From Ruminococcus sp. (GTDB lineage: Bacteria; Bacillota; Clostridia; Oscillospirales; Ruminococcaceae), in assembly GCA_014799805.1 (NCBI GenBank), contig JAAVHJ010000007.1:1-53557 (forward strand): DNA of 53,557 nucleotides, written 5' to 3'. Shown piece after piece: positions 45,838 to 53,557 of the stretch. The notes under the pieces were generated by a model, which was not told the DNA's origin, did no database searches, and saw nothing but the letters and a program-made list of their open reading frames with translations. How positions within the stretch are numbered: the first letter of the stretch is position 1; every line of letters starts with the position of its first letter. Position numbers and translations under genes: made by a program.

Positions 45838-48114
45838 ATGCTTGCACATCAAAAAATTTTGAATTTAGAAGATTTTTTTAGAGATAGTAATAATCGTTCT
45901 CCAAAAGGCATTTATTTTTATAGAATTAATGGCTTAAATTCTGAAATTAATAATTTTATTAAAAAATATTATGATATGGCCAGAAAAAATGGCGTTGTAA
46001 TTGAGGGAGGCATTCCTAATCCAACCAATCAAAATCTTGCTTATTATCAAGAAACGATGGGAACTTATTTTCAAATGCAAGAAAGTTTTATGCAAAATAA
46101 TTTAAGAAAATGGTTGCCAAGAATGAATCCCACACAATGTAATGCAGTTGCTTCTTCGATTTATGTAACACTGGAGCATTTAAAAAAAGCAGGAAAATCA
46201 GAAAGTATTTTAAAAAATATCTACATGAAATTCATGTGTTGGCTATATTATAAATTTGAACGCATTACAAGCCAATTAGGAAATTGTCAAGTTCCGAAAA
46301 TTCTTTATGAAGGCGATATCAGCAATCATGAATTATTATTAATTTCTGTGCTGGCACATGCAGGCAGTGATGTTGTGTTATTGCAATATCAAGGTGATAG
46401 CAATTATTTAAAATTAGATGCACAGTCTGCATTATCAGAAAAATTAAATTTACCCAATATGACAGCATTTCCAGAGGGATTTTGTTTAAAACAAATCCGT
46501 GAGGATTTACAACAGGAAGTAATGCAAAAAAGATTATATGGCAATTTACCTGATATTGCAAATTGCACAAACGCTTGGATTTCTGGTGATATTTTTGAAG
46601 ATATTCGCAAAGTGCCTGCCCAACGTGGACAAGATACAAGATTTTTTTATAATTGCTATTGTCGGGTATCTGGTGTAGAAGATAAACAAGCATATGCTAG
46701 TAAATTATATCATGTATATTCTGATTTGAAAAATGCAGGCAGGCGTATTGTTGTGTTAGACACGCCGCTTGCACAACCAGATGCGAGTGAAGTTTCTATG
46801 ATTCAGAGAAGAAATTCTATGAAAGCAGAAGATTTGATTCAGGATTTGGCATGCAATTTAAAATATCCATCTAATTTACAGCTTCAAAGAATATTGATTA
46901 AAAATTTTGTAGATATTATGCTGGAAGCGTCTAAAAAAGCAGACATGAATTTAAATAAACTCATGAATTATGGCATTTGCCTGTTATGCTGGCTGAAACG
47001 GCACGAATCTGTATTATTGAAAAACTGGAAATTTCCAGATATCAGTTGTTTGATTTATTTAGGAGGCTGTCAGAACGAAAAAGAAGCAATGTTTTTTAAA
47101 TTTTTGGGAAGATTGCCAATTGATATTTTAATTTTAACACCAGATTTAAATCAAACATGTTGTTTACAAGATAATTTGCTTTATGAACAACATTTGCCTG
47201 ATAGCCTTGTTTTGAAAAATTTTCCAAGAGAAATTTCTGAAATTCGTGTCGGAACAATGGCTTATCATGCAGAACGTGAACTGGATACACTTTTATATCA
47301 GGATTCTGGTATTTATCGCAATCAGCAATATCAAAAGGCAGATATTCTCACACTTAGAACAACTTATGAAGAAATTGCTTTATACTGGCGTGAAGATGTG
47401 AGTTTTCGTCCTAATTTTGAGATTATCAATCAGACTGTTCAAATTCCTGTGCTTTGGGCGAAAATTTGTGGTGTCAAAGATGGTGATGTCCATGCATATT
47501 GGGATTCTGTAAAAGCACTTATGGCAGAATCGCCTTATGTCATTTACAGACCGCCGTTTCGTCAGCCCAATGCAAATATGCCTATGAAACCCAGAGTTGT
47601 TGATTTTTTAACTTGTGGGAAACTGGAAAGAGATAAAATCAAAGCTGATAGATATTATGCTTATGGATTTTTAAGACCTGAAATGCAAGAACATATGCTG
47701 GATAAATTACAGCTCCTGATTGACAAAGAATTTATTAAAGGCACTTATGAAAATGGCACAGAATATGATATTCTTGCAACGATTTTACATTTGGATATCA
47801 GTCTGATTCGTGAAATTCAGAAATTTGATTTTACAAGAAAAAACCCAAAATTAATTTATATTCTTGCCAATGAAAAAATGATGTCTTTGGAAGATAGTAT
47901 TATTATGGCATTTTTACATTTGATTGGCTTTGATATTTTATTTCTTGTGCCAACAGGCTATCAGAGTGTGGAAAAATATTTTCAAAAACTTGAAATAGAA
48001 GAACATCAAATCGGACAGTATTTATATGACTTACGTCCGCCAGATTTGCGAAAATATGCTGGCAAACAAGTGAAATCCAATCCATTTGGAAAATTTTTTA
48101 AGAAAAAGAGGTAA
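45838..48114 (+). CDS. yceG: YceG-like protein of Ter-type stress clusters
   Basis: 758 residues, no signal peptide or membrane helix. Recognised as YceG-like from overall sequence character (YFYRINGLNSEINNFIKKYY... KILYEGDISNHELLLISVLA ...) and because telA follows at once, as in the B. subtilis yce operon and many tellurite/stress (Ter) clusters. It is much longer than the roughly 540-residue B. subtilis protein as I recall it. Two similar-looking halves are possible: both contain a segment of the type ILxxxxLxxxEIxxIxxFDF or KILYEGDISNHELL, and both carry a DVVLLQY- or DILFLVPTGYQSVEK-like strand. The molecular function of YceG is unknown. The AGGAAG box is about 14 bases from the ATG, so translation may be weak. 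Confidence 0.75.
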   Translation: MLAHQKILNLEDFFRDSNNRSPKGIYFYRINGLNSEINNFIKKYYDMARKNGVVIEGGIPNPTNQNLAYYQETMGTYFQMQESFMQNNLRKWLPRMNPTQCNAVASSIYVTLEHLKKAGKSESILKNIYMKFMCWLYYKFERITSQLGNCQVPKILYEGDISNHELLLISVLAHAGSDVVLLQYQGDSNYLKLDAQSALSEKLNLPNMTAFPEGFCLKQIREDLQQEVMQKRLYGNLPDIANCTNAWISGDIFEDIRKVPAQRGQDTRFFYNCYCRVSGVEDKQAYASKLYHVYSDLKNAGRRIVVLDTPLAQPDASEVSMIQRRNSMKAEDLIQDLACNLKYPSNLQLQRILIKNFVDIMLEASKKADMNLNKLMNYGICLLCWLKRHESVLLKNWKFPDISCLIYLGGCQNEKEAMFFKFLGRLPIDILILTPDLNQTCCLQDNLLYEQHLPDSLVLKNFPREISEIRVGTMAYHAERELDTLLYQDSGIYRNQQYQKADILTLRTTYEEIALYWREDVSFRPNFEIINQTVQIPVLWAKICGVKDGDVHAYWDSVKALMAESPYVIYRPPFRQPNANMPMKPRVVDFLTCGKLERDKIKADRYYAYGFLRPEMQEHMLDKLQLLIDKEFIKGTYENGTEYDILATILHLDISLIREIQKFDFTRKNPKLIYILANEKMMSLEDSIIMAFLHLIGFDILFLVPTGYQSVEKYFQKLEIEEHQIGQYLYDLRPPDLRKYAGKQVKSNPFGKFFKKKR

Positions 48115-48119
48115 TTTTT

Positions 48120-49280
48120 ATGGCAATTAATTTAAAGCACCCCCAGCGTGACAGTGACACTACAAATTCAGTGATTGCTGCACAGCCAATGACAACACAG
48201 ATTACAGATATTCAGCCTGTACAACAGTATGATATTATACAGGACAAACAACAAGTGATTCAGGCAATGGATATGCAGGAAATTGACCAACTCACAAGTC
48301 AAATTTCTGTTGATGATATGGACTCTATTGTTTCATTTGGTTCAGAATCTGCTGAAGCAGTTTCAAAAGCATCTGACGCAGTGCTAAGCAATATGAGTTT
48401 CAATCAAATTAATGAATCCAGCGAAATGCTAAAGGCACTTTCCAGAATTATGGAACAATTTGATATTGATGAATTAAAAGAACCAAAAGGTCTGCAAAAA
48501 TTATTTAATAAAGCACAGGCACAAATTGAAAAAGTCTTGAAAAAATATAATTCTATGGGTGGCGATATTGATAAAATTTATGTCGAGCTGAGAAAATTTC
48601 AAGAGGAAATCAAGCAATCTAACCGAAAATTAAGCATGTTATTTGAATCTAATGTGGAATTTTATCATGAATTAGAAAAATATATTTATGCAGGTGACCA
48701 AGGTTGCAAAGAAATTCAAGCAGCAATTGACGAAACACAAGCGGAAATAGATGCTACAGGTAATCAGGAATTGCGTTTCCAGTTGCAGTCTTATCAAAAT
48801 GCACTTGCTTTGTTAGAACAGCGTGTACAGGATTTAAGAACAGCTGAAATTGTTGCTATGGAAAGTATTCCAATGCTGAAAACAATGGAATTCAGCAATT
48901 ATAATTTATATCGCAAAATGGAATCAGCTATTATTATTACACTGCCTGTATTTAAACAGGCTTTGGCACAAGCGATTTTATTAAAACGTCAGAAAATTCA
49001 AGCAGAAGCAATGTCTGAATTAGATGCCAAAACCAATGAATTATTAATGCGTAATGCACAAAGTACGGTTGACCAAGCAAAGATGACTGCAAGAATGGCG
49101 TCTGGCAGTTCGATTCAGATTGAAACGCTGGAAAATGCTTGGAAAACCATTACAACTGGTATTGATGAAGTCCAACAGATTGAAGCAGATGCCCATAAAA
49201 AACGTGAAGATGATAAACTCAGATTGCAGGCAATTAAAAATGATTTTAATAAAAAATATCATGTGCCAAATAAAAAATAA
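48120..49280 (+). CDS. telA: TelA/KlaA family toxic anion resistance protein
   Basis: 386 residues, typical TelA (YceH-like) length. Almost wholly helical and cytoplasmic, with long coiled-coil stretches (about 150-260), the family region FYHELEKYIYAGDQGCKEIQ, and a conserved end (TNELLMRNAQSTVDQAKMTA then ETLENAWKTITTGIDEVQQI). The family confers tellurite resistance in some plasmids and accompanies cell-envelope-active stress; its mechanism is unknown. Starts 6 bases after yceG with AGAGG upstream. Its 3' end is duplicated in the next small gene. Confidence 0.93.
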   Translation: MAINLKHPQRDSDTTNSVIAAQPMTTQITDIQPVQQYDIIQDKQQVIQAMDMQEIDQLTSQISVDDMDSIVSFGSESAEAVSKASDAVLSNMSFNQINESSEMLKALSRIMEQFDIDELKEPKGLQKLFNKAQAQIEKVLKKYNSMGGDIDKIYVELRKFQEEIKQSNRKLSMLFESNVEFYHELEKYIYAGDQGCKEIQAAIDETQAEIDATGNQELRFQLQSYQNALALLEQRVQDLRTAEIVAMESIPMLKTMEFSNYNLYRKMESAIIITLPVFKQALAQAILLKRQKIQAEAMSELDAKTNELLMRNAQSTVDQAKMTARMASGSSIQIETLENAWKTITTGIDEVQQIEADAHKKREDDKLRLQAIKNDFNKKYHVPNKK

Positions 49281-49700
49281 TAAAAAACAAGTGTAATGTT
49301 TTATGAAATTAAAAAAACTAATGGATAAATTATTAAAGCGTCAGAAAACGCAAGAACAGGCTTTATTAGAATTAGAAAAGAAAACAAGTGAATTATTAAT
49401 GCGTAATGCAAAGAATACAGCTAATCAGGCAAAAATAACGAAAAAACTAGCTTCTGGCAGGTCAATTAAGATTGAAACGCTTGAAAATGTTAGGAAAACC
49501 ATTATAACTGGTATTGATGAACTACAACAGATTGAAACGGATTCTGATAAAAAGGGAAAAGATGATAAACTTAGATTGCAGGCAATCAAAAATGATTTTA
49601 ATAAAAAATATCCTGTTCCCAAAAAAAGAAAAAGAAAAAAATAAAAATAACCAGAAATAAGAGTGATGTTTTATGGAAATTGAAAAATTAATTCAGGAAA
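48969..49700 (+). repeat. Tandem duplication spanning the telA 3' end and the start of the nucleotidyltransferase gene
   Basis: From 48969 the telA sequence reappears 352 bases further on (49321 onward) without length changes up to the telA stop region; for example TTATTAATGCGTAATGCA occurs at 49041 and at 49393. The intergenic segment and start codon are also repeated (ATG 49303 and ATG 49673, offset 370, the extra 18 bases coming from additional Lys/Arg codons). So one unit consists of telA end + spacer + first codons of the next gene. Confidence 0.75.
49303..49644 (+). CDS. Chimeric small protein: nucleotidyltransferase start fused to TelA C-terminus
   Basis: 113 residues. Residues about 1-8 (MKLKKLMD) resemble the start of the nucleotidyltransferase downstream (MEIEKLIQ), and from about residue 9 to 106 it is a copy of the TelA C-terminal helical region (TSELLMRNAKNTANQAKITK..., ETLENVRKTIITGIDELQQI..., LRLQAIKNDFNKKYPVP), ending in a basic tail KKRKRKK. 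Frame is maintained over the whole length despite many base changes, so it has been under some selection or is young. The ribosome binding site is weak (AAGTG). It could modulate TelA by hetero-oligomerising, or be a neutral by-product of duplication. Confidence 0.65.
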   Translation: MKLKKLMDKLLKRQKTQEQALLELEKKTSELLMRNAKNTANQAKITKKLASGRSIKIETLENVRKTIITGIDELQQIETDSDKKGKDDKLRLQAIKNDFNKKYPVPKKRKRKK

Positions 49701-50440
49701 AAATTTCTGAAATTGAATCAACAGAACATGTGAAGATTTTGCATGCGGTCGAATCTGGCAGTCGTGCTTGGGGATTTGCGTCCACAAATAGCGACTATGA
49801 TGTAAGATTTATTTATGTCAGAACAAAACAGGATTATTTGAAATTAAATCCTGTTTCTGATGTGATAAACTGGCAATTGGATGAAGTATTTGATATTAAC
49901 GGCTGGGATTTGAAAAAAGCTTTATGCTTATTAAAAAATTCTAATCCGACTGTGTTTGAATGGAATTTATCGCCGATTGTTTATCAAACAACTGATTTTT
50001 GGCAGAATCATCAAGAAATAATAAATCAATATTTTTCTTGTAAAGCTGGTATATATCATTATTTAAATACTGCTAAAACCAGCTATCAAAAATTTTTAAC
50101 GAGTAATCAAATTAAATTAAAAAAATATTTCTATGTGTTAAGACCAATTTTGGCTTGTCGTTGGATTTTGAAATATAAAAAACCTGCTCCTATGCTATTT
50201 ACAGAACTTACAAACAGCATGTTAGAACCAGAAATGCAGAATTTAATTCAAAATTTATTAAATCGAAAAATAAATAGCTCTGAATCTAGTACAAGTAATC
50301 CGATACCAGAATTAAATACCTATTTGCTTAGAAATTTAAATTTATTAGAAAAACAAGCAAATTCACTTTCTGATGATAAAAATCAAGATTGGAATATGCT
50401 AAATCAAATGTTTTTAGATGGTTTAGATAGCTTTTGCTAA
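49673..50440 (+). CDS. RlaP/YcgL-type nucleotidyltransferase
   Basis: 255 residues. DNA polymerase beta-superfamily nucleotidyltransferase of the YcgL/RlaP group: the catalytic motif is GSRAWGFASTNSDYDVRFIY (GS... DxD) at about 28-47, followed by LDINGWDLKK-like DINGWDLKKALCLLKNSNPT and a helical C-terminal part. Members are associated with RNA ligase (Rnl) systems in some bacteria; the substrate is unknown. The start is 28 bases after the chimeric gene, and the ribosome binding site is weak. Same direction as yceG-telA and no terminator between them, so it probably belongs to that operon. Confidence 0.87.
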   Translation: MEIEKLIQEKISEIESTEHVKILHAVESGSRAWGFASTNSDYDVRFIYVRTKQDYLKLNPVSDVINWQLDEVFDINGWDLKKALCLLKNSNPTVFEWNLSPIVYQTTDFWQNHQEIINQYFSCKAGIYHYLNTAKTSYQKFLTSNQIKLKKYFYVLRPILACRWILKYKKPAPMLFTELTNSMLEPEMQNLIQNLLNRKINSSESSTSNPIPELNTYLLRNLNLLEKQANSLSDDKNQDWNMLNQMFLDGLDSFC

Positions 50441-50469
50441 AAAATTAAAATTAGAAGGAGCTGAAAAAA

Positions 50470-51333
50470 TTGGCTGTTAATTATAAATTATTAAAGCAAA
50501 CGGGTTTCATGCAACAAAAGCAAAAAAATCATTTTTCTGTTAGAATTCATATAACGGGGGGCTATGTTACAGCGAATCAACTTGCAAAAATTGCAGAAAT
50601 TGCGGATAAATTCGGCAATGGCTATGTACATTTGACTTCCAGACAGAGCATTGAAATTCCATTTGTAAAATTAGAACAAATTGAAGCATTTAAACAGGCT
50701 CTTGCAGATGGAAATTTAGAAACAAGTAATTGCGGAGCAGGTGTTCGCACGGTGACAGCCTGTCAAGGAAATGCAATCTGTGCAAGTGGCTGTATTGATA
50801 CATATGAACTTGCCAAAGAACTTGATGCACGTTATGCCTCCAGAATATTACCGCATAAATTTAAAATTGGTGTGACTGGTTGTCAAAATAATTGTCTCAA
50901 AGCAGAAGAAAATGATTTAGGCATTAAAGGTGCAATGCAATTAAAATGGCTAGAATCTAAATGCATTCACTGTGGGCTTTGTGAAAAAAAATGCCGTCAT
51001 AAAGCATTAAAATTACAAGATAATAAAATTATAATAAATAAAAATTTATGTACGCTTTGTGGGAAGTGCTATCATGCTTGCCCTGTGAAATGCTGGGATG
51101 TACAACAAGGTTATATTATTACATTTGGGGGATTGTTTGGGAATACAATTAGTAAAGGCGAAACTATTTTGCCATTTATTGCAGAGAAACAGAAATTAAT
51201 AAAAATCTGTGATGTTGCAATAAAATTTTTTGAACAACATGCCAATTCTGGAGAAAGATTTAAATTTACACTTGATAGAACTGGCTGGCAGAAATTTAAA
51301 ATGATACTACAAAATGCTTATGAACAAGCGTAA
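50470..51333 (+). CDS. Siroheme/4Fe-4S sulfite or nitrite reductase-like protein with ferredoxin domain
   Basis: 287 residues. N-terminal ferredoxin-like half domain (HFSVRIHITGGYVTANQLAK), then the siroheme-cluster cysteines C-x5-C in ACQGNAIC and C-x3-C in VTGCQNNCLKAEENDLGIKG, then a ferredoxin insert with two CxxCxxC clusters (CIHCGLCEKKC and CTLCGKCYHACP). This order resembles the AsrC-type anaerobic sulfite reductase subunit, but it lacks the second half-domain context and no asrA/asrB genes are near. The start is a TTG at 50470, chosen for its AAGGAG at 9 bases. The electron acceptor is unknown. Confidence 0.85.
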   Translation: MAVNYKLLKQTGFMQQKQKNHFSVRIHITGGYVTANQLAKIAEIADKFGNGYVHLTSRQSIEIPFVKLEQIEAFKQALADGNLETSNCGAGVRTVTACQGNAICASGCIDTYELAKELDARYASRILPHKFKIGVTGCQNNCLKAEENDLGIKGAMQLKWLESKCIHCGLCEKKCRHKALKLQDNKIIINKNLCTLCGKCYHACPVKCWDVQQGYIITFGGLFGNTISKGETILPFIAEKQKLIKICDVAIKFFEQHANSGERFKFTLDRTGWQKFKMILQNAYEQA

Positions 51334-51338
51334 TTATT

Positions 51339-51372
51339 AAGAAAAAACTGTCAATTCTGACAGTTTTTTCTT
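51339..51372 (+). terminator. Terminator at the end of the yceG-telA operon
   Basis: AAGAAAAAACTGTCA / TGACAGTTTTTTCTT, 15-base perfect arms with a 4-base loop. Strong in both directions. Confidence 0.9.
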
Positions 51373-51400
51373 ATAAAATTTATTTTTATAGTAAAAGTTA

Positions 51401-51429
51401 TTTACTTTTTTAAAATCCTATGCTATAAT
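51401..51429 (+). promoter_or_regulatory. Promoter of the MacB-like ABC transporter gene
   Basis: TTTACT at 51401-51406, 17 bases ending in TGC, TATAAT at 51424-51429, 27 bases before the ATG. Confidence 0.7.
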
Positions 51430-51456
51430 AATAAATTAGAAAGGATTGATGTTAGT

Positions 51457-53557
51457 ATGCTCCAGATTCAGCATATCAGAAAACAATACACCACTGGTGA
51501 TTTGATACAGACTGCACTTGATGATGTGTCTTTAAATTTCCGTGACAATGAATTTGTTGCAATTTTAGGTCCTTCGGGGTCTGGAAAAACAACGATGTTA
51601 AATATTATCGGTGGTCTTGACAGATATGATTCAGGTGATTTAATTATTAACGGCATTTCCACTAAGCAATATAAAGATAAAGATTGGGATTCTTATCGAA
51701 ATCATACAATTGGATTTGTCTTTCAAAGTTATAATTTAATTCCACATCAGACCGTTTTATCTAATGTCGAATTAGCTCTTACAATTTCGGGTGTTTCTAA
51801 ATCAGAACGCAGAAAGCGTGCAAAATCAGCTCTTGAAAAAGTCGGTTTAGGCAATCAGTTGCATAAAAAACCAAATCAAATGTCAGGCGGTCAAATGCAA
51901 CGTGTCGCTATTGCAAGAGCTTTAGTGAACAATCCTGCAATTTTACTTGCAGACGAACCAACAGGGGCTTTAGATTCTGAAACTAGTATTCAAGTGATGG
52001 ATATGCTGAAAGAAGTTGCCAAAGACAGATTAGTCATTATGGTAACGCATAATCCAGAACTTGCCGAAGAATATGCAAACAGAATTGTTCGTGTCAAAGA
52101 CGGAAAAATCTTAGAAGATTCTAATCCATTTGATTCTAAAAATTTATCGCAAGAAGCAAGCTATAAAAATATGGGAAAATCTTCTATGTCAATGCTCACC
52201 GCATTGGAATTAAGTTTTAATAATTTAAAAACCAAAAAGGGCAGAACATTATTAACTTCATTTGCAGGGTCTATCGGCATTATTGGCATTGCTTTAATAT
52301 TATCGCTTTCTAATGGCGTAAATACATATATAGAAGATTTACAAAAAGATACTATGACAGCTTACCCAATTTCAATTGAAGCACAATCTATGGATATGTC
52401 AAGTTTAATTGAAATGGGGCAAAGTCAGCATAGCAAAGACAAAGAAATTAATCATAATTTAGATGCTGTTTATGGTGACAGCTCAACAATTGAAGTTGCC
52501 AGTACTATGCAAACCAGTATAAAAGAAAATAATTTAACAGCTTTTAAAGAGTATTTAGATAATCAAAACAGTGAAATTCATAAGTATATCGGCGAAAATG
52601 GTATTGTTTATAGTTATGATACAAAATTTAGTGTGTATACTTATGATGACGATAATAAGCTAATTAATACAGATGGCAGTACACTACAGAAAAATAATAA
52701 TCAATATAATTTCATGGATATGATGATGCAAAGAAACAGCATGTTAACAGGGTCTAATTTGCCGTTTGAAGAATTAATGCCAAGTGCTGATAATAGCAGT
52801 CTTGTTAGTAAAACTATTACAGATAATTATGAGCTTGTTTATGGCTCTATGCCAAATGCCTATAATGAATTGGTATTAGTTCTTGATGAAAATAATGAAA
52901 TTTTACAAACATTGCTATATCAATTAGGGTTTCTGCCCACTGAAGAATATCAGGAAATTGTAAAATTATTAGATAGTGGCGAAACTATTACTATCAATTC
53001 TAAAAAAATTAGCTATACAGATATTTGCAATAAAGATTTTTATTTGATTCCAAATTGTGATTTCTATCAGGAAAATCAAGAGAATCATCAATTTGATAGA
53101 ATACAAGAAAATAGCACAGAACTAGAAGAGTTACTAGAAAATGCTGTGAAATTAAAAATTACAGGTATTATTCGTCCGAACGAAGATTTAGATAATACGT
53201 TGATTTATCAGCCAATCGGCTATACAAGTGCATTGACAGAATATTTAATTAATTATACGCAAAAAAGTGATATTGTCAAAGCACAGGAAGAAAATCCAGA
53301 TAAAAATATTTTGACTGGTTTGCATTTTGAAGCCAAAAAACAAGATGAAAAAATAGAAGATGTCAAGAATTATATTTCTGACATGGGTATTTCAGAAAAA
53401 GCCTCTATGTATCAGACAATTTTAATGTTAGAACAGATTTCTGGAAAATCTTCTGATTCAGAAAATTCTGAAAAAGATACAGAATTCACTACAGAGCAAA
53501 CTACAGATATTATTAAAAATAATCCCCTTGCACATGCAAATTCCAGTTTTTCTGGTA
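51457..53557 (+). CDS. MacB-like ABC transporter, fused ATPase and permease (3' end outside window)
   Basis: 700 codons are visible, still open at the window end. N-terminal ATPase about 1-225: Walker A GPSGSGKTT at about 38-46, signature MSGGQMQRVAIARAL, Walker B LLADEPTGALDSE and H-loop THNPE. Then the first permease helix near 265-285 (LLTSFAGSIGIIGIALILSL) and a long extracytoplasmic domain up to the cut. The remaining three membrane helices of an FtsX/MacB permease are expected beyond the window. Such fused LolD-MacB proteins of Clostridia export peptides or act in envelope homeostasis. Start at 51457 has AAAGGA 11 bases upstream. Confidence 0.9.
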   Translation, partial: MLQIQHIRKQYTTGDLIQTALDDVSLNFRDNEFVAILGPSGSGKTTMLNIIGGLDRYDSGDLIINGISTKQYKDKDWDSYRNHTIGFVFQSYNLIPHQTVLSNVELALTISGVSKSERRKRAKSALEKVGLGNQLHKKPNQMSGGQMQRVAIARALVNNPAILLADEPTGALDSETSIQVMDMLKEVAKDRLVIMVTHNPELAEEYANRIVRVKDGKILEDSNPFDSKNLSQEASYKNMGKSSMSMLTALELSFNNLKTKKGRTLLTSFAGSIGIIGIALILSLSNGVNTYIEDLQKDTMTAYPISIEAQSMDMSSLIEMGQSQHSKDKEINHNLDAVYGDSSTIEVASTMQTSIKENNLTAFKEYLDNQNSEIHKYIGENGIVYSYDTKFSVYTYDDDNKLINTDGSTLQKNNNQYNFMDMMMQRNSMLTGSNLPFEELMPSADNSSLVSKTITDNYELVYGSMPNAYNELVLVLDENNEILQTLLYQLGFLPTEEYQEIVKLLDSGETITINSKKISYTDICNKDFYLIPNCDFYQENQENHQFDRIQENSTELEELLENAVKLKITGIIRPNEDLDNTLIYQPIGYTSALTEYLINYTQKSDIVKAQEENPDKNILTGLHFEAKKQDEKIEDVKNYISDMGISEKASMYQTILMLEQISGKSSDSENSEKDTEFTTEQTTDIIKNNPLAHANSSFSG

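Noticed and set aside
46319..46693. 124-residue minus-strand open frame inside yceG
   Set aside because: Antisense to a continuous 758-codon gene with a good promoter; no start signal.

Overview
The window is AT-rich DNA from a low-GC Firmicute. The most likely source is a gut member of the Clostridia near Ruminococcaceae/Oscillospirales. This rests on the gram-positive PolC replicase, the pyrH-frr-uppS-cdsA-dxr-rseP-ispG-polC gene order, short-form HisG with HisZ, strong AGGAGG-type ribosome binding sites, PadR/DUF1700/DUF4097 and YtrA-type cassettes, and a fragment resembling BspA-like leucine-rich repeats. The species cannot be fixed from the sequence alone. I found no rRNA, tRNA, CRISPR array or intact transposon.

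Layout. 1-2870 is an accessory edge: a decayed large serine recombinase, an ECF sigma factor with its membrane partner and a secreted protein, and a stub of a leucine-rich-repeat gene. 2872-6640 holds glmM, a RadC-family gene, a ruin in which an IS982-type transposase remnant abuts a broken asnA, and a small unknown protein. 6728-15438 is a fructose-1-phosphate kinase gene and a histidine operon (hisZGDC, a DUF3267 membrane zincin, hisBHAF) transcribed from one promoter whose -10 is overlapped by a perfect palindrome. 15497-26183 is the housekeeping operon pyrH to polC (translation, undecaprenyl/isoprenoid and phospholipid synthesis, membrane proteolysis, replication). 26310-37368 is a branched-chain amino acid block (ilvBN, an MBL-fold gene, ilvC, ilvD, leuCD, a DUF815 ATPase, ilvA, ridA); RidA is expected to remove the reactive enamine/imine that IlvA releases. 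leuA, leuB, ilvE and hisI/hisE are not in the window.

37449-43264 holds two envelope-stress style cassettes, each with a recognisable promoter and palindromic operator: GntR(YtrA)-ABC-permease-permease-CPBP protease, and PadR-DUF1700-DUF4097. 43333-53557 begins with a metallophosphoesterase divergent from a D,D-carboxypeptidase homologue that has lost all three catalytic motifs. A YceG-TelA pair follows (the core of Ter-type stress systems, here without TerC/TerD), then a small chimeric gene made by tandem duplication of the telA end and the start of the next gene, an RlaP/YcgL-type nucleotidyltransferase, a siroheme/ferredoxin redox protein and a truncated MacB-like ABC transporter.

Promoters are unusually easy to read here: most have a TTGACA-like -35, exactly 17 bases, then TATAAT, and many carry TGC just before the -10. 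Most candidates for something new lie in 44.1-50.5 kb (pseudo-carboxypeptidase plus YceG-TelA-chimera-nucleotidyltransferase). Protein families were recognised by eye, without database searches.
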